Source: Flavobacteriaceae bacterium
Lineage (GTDB): Bacteria; Bacteroidota; Bacteroidia; Flavobacteriales; Flavobacteriaceae
DNA: 48,984 nt
Reading direction: 5' to 3'
Assembly: GCA_026988395.1 (NCBI GenBank)
Contig: JALSLI010000122.1
Span: forward strand, 1 to 48,984
Positions 16,729 to 26,129 of the stretch are shown here, in pieces. Under the pieces are notes generated by a model. It saw only the letters and a program-made list of their open reading frames with translations, ran no database searches and had not been told where the DNA came from. A program made the position numbers and the translations under genes. Each line of letters starts with the position of its first letter. The stretch's first letter is position 1.

Positions 16729-18510
16729 ATGGATACAACAAAAGATGATTTTTTTAAAAACAGTGTATTAGGACATCCTGCCGGATTGTTCGTGCTGTTT
16801 TTTACCGAAATGTGGGAGCGTTTTTCGTATTACGGAATGCGTGTTTTATTGGTATTATTTTTAACTTCTGCCTCAACCGGTTTTAATCCCGGATGGGCTT
16901 GGGATAGAAAAGCGGCTTTAGCCCTTTTTGGTACTTATGCCAGTTTGGTTTATATCACTCCTATTCTTGGTGGATGGCTTGCAGATAACAAAATTGGTTA
17001 TAAAATGGCTGTTGTTTATGGTGCTGTTATTATGACCTTAGGACATCTGTTTATGGCTTTTGAAACCGAAAATTTTCTATATTTGGGTTTGCTTTTCCTT
17101 ATTTTAGGAAACGGTCTTTTTAAACCAAATATGACATCCATTATCTCACATATGTATAAAGAACATCCCGAAAAGAAAGATGGTGCTTTTACCTTATTTT
17201 ATATGGGTGTAAACGCAGGTGCTTTTTTAGGTATTTTATTATGTGGTACAATTGGTGAGAAATATAGTTGGTCTTACGGTTTTGGTCTTGCCGGAGTTTT
17301 TATGTTTTTAGGGATGTTACAATTCTATTTTGCTCAACCTTTATTTGGACATATAGGCGATAAACCAAAAGAAGCTGAATTAGGTGAAACTAAATCTACC
17401 GAAATTTTAGAAGAAGGTGAAACCGGATTAAATCATTTTACACTAGTAGATAAAATATTAATGGTAGTAAGTGCCGTATTAGGAATTTTATATTTAATAA
17501 ACGATCCTTTATACGAAATTTCTAAAATGAAAGGATATGAAAACCCTATAAACTTATTTCCTTTTAATGTTGGTGATTTAAGTGGACAAAACTTTGCAAT
17601 TATCGTTGCTTTAATTTCCTTTTTAATATTAATAACCGGCAGAATTATACGTTATTCTACCGTTGTTCGTGATAGAATGATTGCCGTTGCTATATTTGCT
17701 TTATTTACCGTGTTTTTCTGGGCTTCTTTTGAACAAGCCGCAGGATCGATGAATATTTTTGCGAAAGATTATACCGGTAGAATGCTGGATGGCGGTTTTG
17801 CTCTGAGCTTTAAAATAATTAATACGTTAATTTATATTATTCCTTTAGCAATTATCTCTTGGGTATTAATCAAATTAATAATGGTTTCTTATGAACAAAT
17901 ACCTATCTCTAACACAATTTTAGGTACTAGTTTTGTTATTATTTGGGGAATTGTATTGTACCTTCTTTATAAGGAATTTTTAGAAGATAAAACCGAAATC
18001 CCTGCATCGTGGTTTAATATATTAAACTCACTTTATATCATCGCTTTTGCACCATTGTTTACCAAATGGTGGGAAAGTAAATACAATCCAAGCGCAGCTG
18101 TTAAGTACGGTTTAGGATTAATCTTATTAGGTGTTGGTTTTGGTGTATTGGCTTTAGGATCTACAACTATTCCGCAAGGAGCAATGACCGCAACAGTTAG
18201 TATTATGTGGTTGGTTTTTGCTTATTTATTCCATACTTTAGGAGAATTATGTTTATCTCCTGTAGGACTTTCATACGTAAGTAAATTAGTTCCGGGAAGA
18301 ATGATTGCTATGATGTTTGGAGTTTGGTATATTGCCGTAGCAATTGGTAATAAATTAGCAGGAAAAATGGGTGGAATGATCGATGAAATCACCAAAGAAT
18401 ATTCAATGACTACCTTCTTTTTAATCTTTACACTTATTCCTATTGGATTAGGTTTATTAGCAATGTTATTAAATCCGTTATTAAAAAAATTAATGCACGG
18501 TGTGCGATAA
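16729..18510 (+). CDS. POT-family proton-coupled di/tripeptide transporter 2
   Basis: A 593-residue paralogue of the preceding transporter, with the same ExxER motif in FTEMWERFSYYGMR, a PTR2-like FYMGVNAGA segment, and EQAAGSMN matching EQAGGLMS in the first protein. The central loop and helices (about 215-300) are longer, accounting for most of the extra length. The 24-base spacing from the upstream paralogue implies cotranscription, and a strong terminator follows. Two tandem POT proteins may differ in peptide preference or affinity, which is inference. Confidence 0.93.
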   Translation: MDTTKDDFFKNSVLGHPAGLFVLFFTEMWERFSYYGMRVLLVLFLTSASTGFNPGWAWDRKAALALFGTYASLVYITPILGGWLADNKIGYKMAVVYGAVIMTLGHLFMAFETENFLYLGLLFLILGNGLFKPNMTSIISHMYKEHPEKKDGAFTLFYMGVNAGAFLGILLCGTIGEKYSWSYGFGLAGVFMFLGMLQFYFAQPLFGHIGDKPKEAELGETKSTEILEEGETGLNHFTLVDKILMVVSAVLGILYLINDPLYEISKMKGYENPINLFPFNVGDLSGQNFAIIVALISFLILITGRIIRYSTVVRDRMIAVAIFALFTVFFWASFEQAAGSMNIFAKDYTGRMLDGGFALSFKIINTLIYIIPLAIISWVLIKLIMVSYEQIPISNTILGTSFVIIWGIVLYLLYKEFLEDKTEIPASWFNILNSLYIIAFAPLFTKWWESKYNPSAAVKYGLGLILLGVGFGVLALGSTTIPQGAMTATVSIMWLVFAYLFHTLGELCLSPVGLSYVSKLVPGRMIAMMFGVWYIAVAIGNKLAGKMGGMIDEITKEYSMTTFFLIFTLIPIGLGLLAMLLNPLLKKLMHGVR

Positions 18511-18533
18511 ATTTAAAAAAATATAACACTCTT

Positions 18534-18570
18534 AAAAGCAGTATTAAAGGATATTTAATACTGCTTTTTT
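18534..18570 (+). terminator. Strong terminator after POT transporters
   Basis: A perfect 15-bp stem (AAAAGCAGTATTAAA and its complement) with a GGATA loop, ending in T6, starts 24 bases after the stop of the second transporter gene. Confidence 0.88.
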
Positions 18571-18596
18571 GTTCTCGAAAAATATTTGTAATTTCG
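18569..18596 (+). promoter_or_regulatory. Promoter of thioredoxin-like gene
   Basis: TTG at 18569-18571, 17-base spacer, then TAATTTCG (7 of 8 match to TAnnTTTG) at 18589-18596, 47 bases before the ATG at 18644. The -33 box overlaps the U-tract of the upstream terminator. Confidence 0.5.
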
Positions 18597-18643
18597 GCAC
18601 GTAAATTGCTTCTTACCTAAAAGAACAAAAAACAGCATATAAA

Positions 18644-19096
18644 ATGAAAAAAATAATTATTGCATTTGTATTACTATTATCCATTACTACATTTGCACAA
18701 GAAACCGAATGGTTAACAGATTATAATAAAGCAGCAAAATTATCCATTAAAAAAAACAAACCAATTTTAGCAAACTTTACCGGTAGCGATTGGTGTGGTT
18801 GGTGTAAAGTGTTAAAAAAAGAAGTTTTTAATACCCCTGAGTTTGCTAAATGGGCAAAAAAGAATGTTATTTTATTAGAAGTAGATTTCCCTAGAAAAAC
18901 CAAATTATCCCCTGAATTACAAAAACAAAATTACGCCTTACAACGTGCCTTTGGAGTAAGAGGTTACCCCACAATTTGGCTTTTTGAACCCGGAAAAGGA
19001 GATAATCCAAAACAAGATATTAAACCACTTGGCAAAACCGGTTACATACGTGGCGGTTTTCAAAAATGGGTAGCTACTCTTAATAAATATTTGTAA
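18644..19096 (+). CDS. Periplasmic thioredoxin-like protein
   Basis: A 150-residue exported thioredoxin-fold protein of the Thioredoxin_7/DUF255-like type. A Sec signal peptide (about 1-19, ending TTFAQ) precedes the fold, whose active site is W-C51-G-W-C54 in GSDWCGWCKVL, followed by the cis-Pro segment GYPTIWLF. The length and motif fit a disulfide reductase or isomerase working on envelope proteins; the partner is unknown. It is a single-gene unit between two terminators. Confidence 0.88.
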   Translation: MKKIIIAFVLLLSITTFAQETEWLTDYNKAAKLSIKKNKPILANFTGSDWCGWCKVLKKEVFNTPEFAKWAKKNVILLEVDFPRKTKLSPELQKQNYALQRAFGVRGYPTIWLFEPGKGDNPKQDIKPLGKTGYIRGGFQKWVATLNKYL

Positions 19097-19117
19097 TATA
19101 TTTTTTTTAAACAATAA

Positions 19118-19153
19118 AGTGTTGGTATTGCTAAAAGCAACACCAACACTTCT
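19118..19153 (+). terminator. Terminator after thioredoxin-like gene
   Basis: AGTGTTGGTATTGCT pairs with AGCAACACCAACACT (one mismatch) over an AAA loop, then a T-rich tail (TCTTGTTT), 21 bases after the stop. Confidence 0.78.
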
Positions 19154-19191
19154 TGTTTACAGTTAAACCAAAATTATACAAAAAAATAATG

Positions 19192-19199
19192 TACATTTG
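19192..19199 (+). promoter_or_regulatory. -7 box for galE-pbpC
   Basis: TACATTTG, a perfect TAnnTTTG match, lies 23 bases before the galE ATG. The -33 region is poor (TTA rather than TTG). Confidence 0.5.
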
Positions 19200-19222
19200 T
19201 TTTCATTGATTTTTATCTGTTT

Positions 19223-20236
19223 ATGAAAAAAATACTCGTTACCGGAGGATTAGGATTTATTGGTTCGCATACCGTTGTTGAATTACAAAACAAAGGCTTT
19301 AATGTAGTGATTATTGATGATTTATCAAATTCCGATATTTCTGTTTTAAACGGAATTACCAAAATTACCGGTAAAAAACCGGAATTTCATCAAATTGATT
19401 TAAAAAACAAAGATGCTGTTCAATCTTTTTTTAAAGATCAAAAAATCGATGGTGTTATCCATTTTGCCGCTTCAAAAGCTGTTGGTGAAAGCGTAAAACA
19501 ACCGCTTAAATATTACGAAAACAACATCGTTACCCTTATTTATTTGCTTCAAGAAATGGAAAAAAATAAGGTAACTAATTTTATTTTCAGCTCCTCTTGT
19601 ACAGTTTACGGTCAAGCCGAAGAGTTGCCAATTACAGAAAATGCACCTATACAACCGGCAGAATCTCCTTACGGAAATACCAAACAAATTGGTGAAGAAA
19701 TTATTACCGATCAAACCAAAGTAAGTAATTTAAACGCCATTGCTTTGCGCTATTTTAATCCGATAGGAGCACATCCAACAGCTTTAATTGGTGAGTTGCC
19801 TCTTGGTGTGCCACAAAATTTAATTCCGTTTGTAACCCAAACCGCAGCAGGAATTAGAAAAGAATTAACTGTTTTTGGTAATGATTATAATACACACGAT
19901 GGCACGGCCGTACGAGATTACATTCACGTAGTAGATTTGGCAAAAGCACATATTGTTGCCATGGAAAGACTACTCTTTCACAAAAATAAAAATAACATCG
20001 AATTTTTTAATATCGGTACCGGAAAAGGTTCATCCGTTTTAGATGTTATTCACGCATTTGAAAAAGCCAATAATTTAAAACTAAATTATAAATTTGATAA
20101 ACGTCGTACAGGTGATATCACCGCAGCATATGCAGATACTACCTTGGCAAATAACGAATTAAACTGGAAAAGTGAATTTACATTAGAAGATGCCTTAAAA
20201 GATGCTTGGAAATGGCAACAAAAACAAACTCCTTAA
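19223..20236 (+). CDS. galE: UDP-glucose 4-epimerase
   Basis: An NAD-dependent extended short-chain dehydrogenase interconverting UDP-glucose and UDP-galactose, supplying galactose residues for surface polysaccharide. At 337 residues it is of normal GalE length. The Rossmann motif is TGGLGFIGS (7-15), the catalytic pair is Tyr150 and Lys154 (YGNTK), and the SSSCTVYG strand (123-130) precedes it. GFGNDYNTHDGT-type and RDYIHV segments match GalE rather than other NDP-sugar epimerases, although related enzymes can take N-acetylated sugars. It lies 29 bases upstream of the PBP1C gene, probably in one transcript. Confidence 0.92.
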   Translation: MKKILVTGGLGFIGSHTVVELQNKGFNVVIIDDLSNSDISVLNGITKITGKKPEFHQIDLKNKDAVQSFFKDQKIDGVIHFAASKAVGESVKQPLKYYENNIVTLIYLLQEMEKNKVTNFIFSSSCTVYGQAEELPITENAPIQPAESPYGNTKQIGEEIITDQTKVSNLNAIALRYFNPIGAHPTALIGELPLGVPQNLIPFVTQTAAGIRKELTVFGNDYNTHDGTAVRDYIHVVDLAKAHIVAMERLLFHKNKNNIEFFNIGTGKGSSVLDVIHAFEKANNLKLNYKFDKRRTGDITAAYADTTLANNELNWKSEFTLEDALKDAWKWQQKQTP

Positions 20237-20265
20237 TTTTTTAAATTAAGTACCAAATAAAATTT

Positions 20266-22635
20266 ATGATTAAACCAATTATTAACAGAATTAAACGCTT
20301 TTTTTTAAACCATAAAAAGAAAAGTGTCTTTATCCTAATTCTGTTAATTTGGTATTATTTTTCACTTCCTAAGCCTCTTTTTAACGAACCGACGAGTACC
20401 ATAATAAAAAGTAAAGAAGGCAAATTATTAGGTGCAAAAATTGCCACAGACGGACAATGGCGTTTTCCGGAACGTAAAAATCTTCCGTTTAAATTTAAAC
20501 AATGTATCGTTCAGTTTGAAGATGCTTATTTTTATAGACACTTCGGATTTAATCCGGTTTCCATAACAAAAGCTTTACTAAAAAATTTAAAAAGTAACGG
20601 TATTAAACGTGGCGGAAGTACTTTAACACAACAAGTCATCAGACTTTCAAGAAAAAACAAAAAAAGAACCTATTTAGAAAAACTAAAAGAGCTTATTCTC
20701 GCCACAAGATTAGAATTTAGATACTCTAAAAACAAAATTTTAAACCTATATGCATCTTACGCTCCTTTTGGCGGAAATGTTGTTGGAATAGATGCTGCGG
20801 CTTGGCGATATTTTGGTAGAAAACCCGAAAATTTGTCTTGGGCAGAATCTGCTACCTTAGCCGTTTTACCAAATGCTCCGAGTTTAATTTATCCAGGAAA
20901 AAATCAAGAAAAATTACGATTAAAACGGAATTGGTTGCTAAAAAAATTATGGCGTCAAAAAATTATCGATTCTACTACTTATTCGCTTTCTGTTTTAGAG
21001 GAATTGCCTCAAAAAGCATATAAAATTCCACATTTAGCTCCGCATTTATTACAAGAAATAAATAAAAAATACAGCGGAAAAAACATAAAAACTTCTGTTA
21101 ATTATACCCTTCAAAAACAAGTAAACCAAATTGTAAAACAACATTATAACGAACTAAAACAAAATCAGATTTACAATATTGCTGTTTTAATTTTAGATGT
21201 AGAAACAAGAAAAATTTTGGCTTATGTAGGAAATTCGCCAACCGATAAAAATCATCAAAAAGATGTAAATATTATTACCAAACCACGTAGTACCGGAAGT
21301 ATTTTAAAACCGTTTTTATACGCTGCAATGCTTGATCAAGGCGAATTGTTACCAAAAACTTTAATTGCCGATGTGCCAACACAAATTGCCAATTACAGAC
21401 CAATAAATTTTAATAAAAAATACGATGGTGCCGTTTTTGCAGACGAAGCTTTATCGCGATCACTAAACGTTCCGGCAGTTAAAATGTTACAACAATTTGG
21501 AGTTGATCGATTTTACCATTATTTACAAAAATTAAATTTAAAAGACATAAAATTCAATGCCAATCATTACGGATTATCTTTAATATTAGGAGGAGCAGAA
21601 TCCAATTTATGGGATATTTCCAAGGCTTTTGCTAATTTAAGCAGTACACTAAACCACTATGATGATTTACAAGGAAAATACTACAAAAACGAATTTGTAG
21701 AGCCAAGTTATCTGAATAATTATACTTTTAAATTAGGAAAAATAACACCTGAAAAAACACTTTACGATGCAGGATCTATTTTTTTAACTTATAAAGCTTT
21801 ACGCGAAGTAAAACGACCGGAAGCAGACCAAAACTGGAGGTTTTATAAAAATGCCAAACAAATTGCATGGAAAACCGGAACCAGTTTCGGTTTTAGAGAT
21901 GCCTGGGCGGTTGGAACAACCAAAAAATACGTAGTAGGTGTTTGGGTTGGAAATGCAGATGGAGAAGGAAGACCAGGATTGATAGGTGTACAAACCGCAG
22001 CTCCTATACTATTTGAGGTTTTTGAAAAATTACCGAAAACCAAAAATTTTACCACACCGTTTGACGAATTGATAAAAGTGCCTATTTGTAAAAAAAGCGG
22101 TTATCGAGCAAGTATTAATTGCGAGGAAATAGATACGCTATTTATACAACGAAGCGGATTAAAAACAAGGGCTTGCCCGTTTCATAAAATCATTCACTTA
22201 AACCAAGATGAAAGTTATCAAGTAAATGCCAGCTGTTATCCGTTAAGTAAAATGAAGCACAAAAAATGGTTTATTTTACCACCAACGCAAGCATATTATT
22301 ACAAACAAAAAAATCCGGAATATACAAATGTACCGCCATTTGCTGAAAATTGTATTTCTGAAAATCAAAAAACAATGGCTTTTATTTATCCAAAACAAAA
22401 GCACACAACCTTGTTTTTACCAAAAAATTTTAACGGTAAAAAAAATGAACTTATTTTAAAAGTTGCCCTTAACCATCAAGAAAACACCCTTTTTTGGTAT
22501 CTAAATGATGTTTTTTTAGGTACTACCAAAGACCTACACGAAATGGCAATATTACCCAAACCCGGAAACTATAAAATTACCGTTGTAGATAATTTTGGTA
22601 ATGATATTGAAGCGTTTTTAAGGATTGAGGAGTAA
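20266..22635 (+). CDS. pbpC: Penicillin-binding protein 1C
   Basis: A bifunctional class A peptidoglycan synthase, anchored by a single N-terminal helix (about 20-35) with its catalytic parts in the periplasm. The GT51 glycosyltransferase holds EDAYFYRHFGF (catalytic Glu85) and GGSTLTQQ (116-123). The transpeptidase has SILK (345-348, active Ser345), SLN (399-401) and KTGT (536-539). The last 90 or so residues look like the PBP1C-specific C-terminal domain. At 789 residues it is of typical length. No alpha-2-macroglobulin gene, its frequent partner in proteobacteria, is adjacent. Confidence 0.93.
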   Translation: MIKPIINRIKRFFLNHKKKSVFILILLIWYYFSLPKPLFNEPTSTIIKSKEGKLLGAKIATDGQWRFPERKNLPFKFKQCIVQFEDAYFYRHFGFNPVSITKALLKNLKSNGIKRGGSTLTQQVIRLSRKNKKRTYLEKLKELILATRLEFRYSKNKILNLYASYAPFGGNVVGIDAAAWRYFGRKPENLSWAESATLAVLPNAPSLIYPGKNQEKLRLKRNWLLKKLWRQKIIDSTTYSLSVLEELPQKAYKIPHLAPHLLQEINKKYSGKNIKTSVNYTLQKQVNQIVKQHYNELKQNQIYNIAVLILDVETRKILAYVGNSPTDKNHQKDVNIITKPRSTGSILKPFLYAAMLDQGELLPKTLIADVPTQIANYRPINFNKKYDGAVFADEALSRSLNVPAVKMLQQFGVDRFYHYLQKLNLKDIKFNANHYGLSLILGGAESNLWDISKAFANLSSTLNHYDDLQGKYYKNEFVEPSYLNNYTFKLGKITPEKTLYDAGSIFLTYKALREVKRPEADQNWRFYKNAKQIAWKTGTSFGFRDAWAVGTTKKYVVGVWVGNADGEGRPGLIGVQTAAPILFEVFEKLPKTKNFTTPFDELIKVPICKKSGYRASINCEEIDTLFIQRSGLKTRACPFHKIIHLNQDESYQVNASCYPLSKMKHKKWFILPPTQAYYYKQKNPEYTNVPPFAENCISENQKTMAFIYPKQKHTTLFLPKNFNGKKNELILKVALNHQENTLFWYLNDVFLGTTKDLHEMAILPKPGNYKITVVDNFGNDIEAFLRIEE

Positions 22636-22704
22636 ATACAACTTTTGGTTTTACTAACTTATAAGATTTTTATATTTACAAGTACTATCTTTAACTTAAC
22701 TCGA

Positions 22705-22728
22705 AAAATTCACCACAATTTCTATTTT
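22705..22728 (-). repeat. 24-base dispersed repeat, copy 2
   Basis: Exact reverse complement of 4549-4572, located in the 263-base gap between pbpC and hsdR, at the edge of the restriction-modification region. No other copy was noticed in the window. Confidence 0.6.
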
Positions 22729-22898
22729 TATTAAATAAAATCAGTCAATTAAATTATAAATTTTGTGGTTAATTATTTATTGACCTATGATTTATACATT
22801 TTTCTATTAGGTCACTCTTTGTTGTCCGTTCTATTGATTATATTGGCAAATAAAGACTTATTACCCAAGTTTAGCTTTGACTTTCCATACTGTTGTTA

Positions 22899-25800
22899 TT
22901 ATCTATTCTTTTTAAAATTAGCTGCTTGTTCAAAAATATCTTTATAAACTTCATCTCTTTCTACCGGTGGATAACCGTGTTCGTCCAACAACAAAATCAG
23001 TCCGACTTTTAAAGCTGATTTAATATCTTCTCGTTTACTCCAGTCAGGAAATTTTGCTTGTCCATCTACTAAGTCCTTTACAGCTTTTGCCAATTCAATG
23101 AGTTTGTCTTCCGGATATTTGAAGTCATATTTTACACACAGTTCTTTTAGAATATCGTAAAAGGCTTTTTCTTCAAAATCAATTCCCATTTCGTCTCCTG
23201 CGGAAAATTCTTTTTGTACCTCCCAAATCAAATTCGTTAAGTGTTCTGCCATTTCCTCATAAACTTCACTACGCAAAACATCATCTTCTTTTCTTTCGTT
23301 GTATTTTTCAACTAAGGATTGCATTTTTTTAGAAAAATCAATTCCCTTAATTCTATTGACTTTCTTTATTTCCCCAATGGCTTTTGCCAATAGTTGTTGA
23401 AGCAGTTTTATTTTAGTGTTTGGCAATTTTATCTTGTCTATTTTTGCTAAGTAATCTGCATCAAAAAGGTCTTGTTTGTTTTCGGTATCATCACCAAGTT
23501 TAAATATTTCTTGTACACCATCACTTTCCAAAGCTTCTTTTATCATTTCACGAACTTTGGCGTTCATCTGTGCTGTGTCGGGTGCATTTCCTTTGGTTAG
23601 TTTAAAAACAATTGAGCGAACAGCTAAATAGAAATGTATAAAATCTCTTTCCTTTTGCGTTAATTGTTCGCTACCTGCACAAATATCATAAGCTGCTTTT
23701 AAACGTTTCACCAAACCCATAAATCGAGTTTCAAGCTCTTTGGTCAGTTGTACATATTCGGCAGCCATATTCAGCGTATTTAACTGCTCTAATGCAGAAC
23801 CACCGAAATATTTTGAATTGTCAAATTTATAAAAGACTTTGGCTAATAAATCCAAATGATTTCTAACCACAATCAAGGACTCTGTAATATCCTCAAAATT
23901 TTCTCTTTCTCCTTTATTATATATGGCTAAAGCAAGATTCATCTGTTTTTTGATACCGATATAATCAACAACCAACCCCTTGTTTTTACCTGCATATTTT
24001 CGGTTTACACGAGAAATAGTTTGAATTAAATTATGTTGCCTGATTGGTTTGTCAATGTAAATTGAATCTAAGAAAGGAACATCAAAACCGGTTAGCCACA
24101 TATCAACTACAATGGCAATCTTGAAATTAGATTTTTCGTTTTTAAACTGTCTGTCTAATTCTTTTCTATACTCTTTTGTACCGAGTAAATCGTACATCTC
24201 TTTTGGGTCGTCTTTTCCTCTGGTCATTATCATTTTGATACGTTCCATTGGTTTGATTTCCCTTTTTTCTTTATCGGTTAATATCGCTCCTTCTTCCGCC
24301 ACTTTTACTCCTGCCCATTCAGGTTTTAGAGTAATTACTCTTTTATAAAAATTATAAGCAATTTCTCGGTTGCTACAAACAAACATTGCTTTTCCTTTTA
24401 CCGTTGCACCTTCTGAAACCCTTTTTTCATAATGCTTTACAAAATCTTCTGCAACGGCTTGTAATCTGTCAGGGTCACCTAGTATCGCATTCATTGTGGC
24501 AGTTGCTTTTTTACTTTCTTCTATTTGGTATTCGTTAGCTCCTTCTTCCGCCGCTTCTTCATAATACTTTTCAATTTTCTCTAATTCACTATTTCGTAAA
24601 GCAACTTTGGCTGCTCTGCCTTCATAAACAATTCTTACGGTAATTTCATCTCTTACCGATTCGGTCATTGTGTATGCATCAACCACTTTTCCGAAAACAT
24701 CTAAAGTGGCATCAATTGGCGTACCTGTAAATCCTACAAAAGTGGCATTAGGCAATGAATCGTGTAGGTATTTGGCAAAACCAAAGCTCTTTTTAACACC
24801 TTTGGAAGTAACTTTTACTTTTTGGTCTAAATTGGTTTGACTTCTATGTGCTTCATCCGAAATACAAATCACATTCGTTCTTTCAGTTAGTAGTTCTGTA
24901 TCTTCTGTGAATTTGTGAATGGTGGTTAAAAAAACACCACCGCTTTTTCTGCCTTGAAGTAAAGTTCTTAACTCGGCTCTACTTTCTACACTTTTCACAT
25001 TATTATCGCCAATAAAACTTTTAGCATTGGTAAATTGTCCTGAAAGTTGGTCGTCTAAATCTGTTCTATCAGTTATTAAAACAATGGTTGGACTTTTAAA
25101 ATGCTCACTTTTCATTAGTAGGCGAGTGAGGTATAACATTGTATAACTTTTACCGCTACCTGTTGCTCCAAAATACGTTCCACCTTTTCCATCTCCTTCA
25201 GGCTTTTCGGCTTTTTTAATATTCTCATACAACACACGAGCTGCATAGTATTGAGGATAGCGACAAACTATTTTTTCATCCTTTTTTGAAGTGTCAGGAA
25301 TGTAAATGAAGTTTTGGATTATATCTCTTAGCCTATTTTGGTTTAACATTCCTTGAACAAGGGTAAACATACTATCAATACCATCTACGTCTTTTGCCAA
25401 TCCTGCAACTCTACGCCAAGCATAATAAAATTCGTAAGGTGCAAAAAATGAACCTGCTTTATTGTTAACGCCATCACTTATTACACAAAAAGCATTGTAT
25501 TTAAAAAGTTCGGGAATATCTCTTTTATAACGAATAGTTAGTTGCTCAAAAGCATTGTGTATTGTGGCTTCTTCACGAATTGCAGATTTGAATTCAAATA
25601 CTACAACTGGTAAACCATTTATGTAAATTATTCCGTCTGGTATTCGTTTTTCTGTACCTACAATCTCCAATTGATTTACAAATTTGTAGATATTATGGTC
25701 TTTGCTATATTTAGCTTGTTGTTCGACTAAAATATTATCTGCCTGTGCGTTGCACGCAGACAGGTCTAAATCACGACTTTGTGTTTGTGGTAAAAGTCCA

Positions 25801-26129
25801 GAATAATCAATCAGTTCAATATGAATGTCTTTTTGTTTTCTATCTTCTCTTTTTAGAATAAAACCATCAGCCAACCAATGCATTATTTTCTTGTTACTCT
25901 CGTAAAGGTCAGCAGAAGAAAGTGTTTTTAGCCTGAGAATAATAGATTGGACTTCTATCTCTGTTAGTTGCTCTTCTGCGTAGCGATTAAGCAGGTAATT
26001 TTTCAAATCATCTTCAATCAACACTTCATCATCTGCTCGGGAAATAGTGTTACCCAAAAAATGAGGGAAACCTTCATTTCCTAAAAGCTCAATAAAAGCT
26101 TGCTCTAATTTTGCTTCTGTAAATTTCAT
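22899..26129 (-). CDS. hsdR: Type I restriction enzyme R subunit
   Basis: The motor and nuclease subunit that translocates and cuts unmethylated DNA. The 1076-residue protein has an N-terminal HSDR_N nuclease with PD...EFK at Pro164-Asp165 and Glu179-Lys181, a SF2 helicase core with GATGSGKS (321-328), DEAH (425-428) and TGTP (468-471), and a long C-terminal region of the DUF3387 type. The frame is open to 26177, but ATG 26129 overlaps the hsdS stop as ATGA, giving translational coupling, and produces the usual MKFTEAKLEQ start. It is the last gene of the operon. All catalytic motifs are intact, so it looks functional. Confidence 0.96.
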   Translation of the reverse strand: MKFTEAKLEQAFIELLGNEGFPHFLGNTISRADDEVLIEDDLKNYLLNRYAEEQLTEIEVQSIILRLKTLSSADLYESNKKIMHWLADGFILKREDRKQKDIHIELIDYSGLLPQTQSRDLDLSACNAQADNILVEQQAKYSKDHNIYKFVNQLEIVGTEKRIPDGIIYINGLPVVVFEFKSAIREEATIHNAFEQLTIRYKRDIPELFKYNAFCVISDGVNNKAGSFFAPYEFYYAWRRVAGLAKDVDGIDSMFTLVQGMLNQNRLRDIIQNFIYIPDTSKKDEKIVCRYPQYYAARVLYENIKKAEKPEGDGKGGTYFGATGSGKSYTMLYLTRLLMKSEHFKSPTIVLITDRTDLDDQLSGQFTNAKSFIGDNNVKSVESRAELRTLLQGRKSGGVFLTTIHKFTEDTELLTERTNVICISDEAHRSQTNLDQKVKVTSKGVKKSFGFAKYLHDSLPNATFVGFTGTPIDATLDVFGKVVDAYTMTESVRDEITVRIVYEGRAAKVALRNSELEKIEKYYEEAAEEGANEYQIEESKKATATMNAILGDPDRLQAVAEDFVKHYEKRVSEGATVKGKAMFVCSNREIAYNFYKRVITLKPEWAGVKVAEEGAILTDKEKREIKPMERIKMIMTRGKDDPKEMYDLLGTKEYRKELDRQFKNEKSNFKIAIVVDMWLTGFDVPFLDSIYIDKPIRQHNLIQTISRVNRKYAGKNKGLVVDYIGIKKQMNLALAIYNKGERENFEDITESLIVVRNHLDLLAKVFYKFDNSKYFGGSALEQLNTLNMAAEYVQLTKELETRFMGLVKRLKAAYDICAGSEQLTQKERDFIHFYLAVRSIVFKLTKGNAPDTAQMNAKVREMIKEALESDGVQEIFKLGDDTENKQDLFDADYLAKIDKIKLPNTKIKLLQQLLAKAIGEIKKVNRIKGIDFSKKMQSLVEKYNERKEDDVLRSEVYEEMAEHLTNLIWEVQKEFSAGDEMGIDFEEKAFYDILKELCVKYDFKYPEDKLIELAKAVKDLVDGQAKFPDWSKREDIKSALKVGLILLLDEHGYPPVERDEVYKDIFEQAANFKKNR

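Noticed and set aside
22765-22947. Small plus-strand frame of 60 codons before hsdR
   Set aside because: Overlaps the hsdR end antisense and encodes a random hydrophobic sequence.
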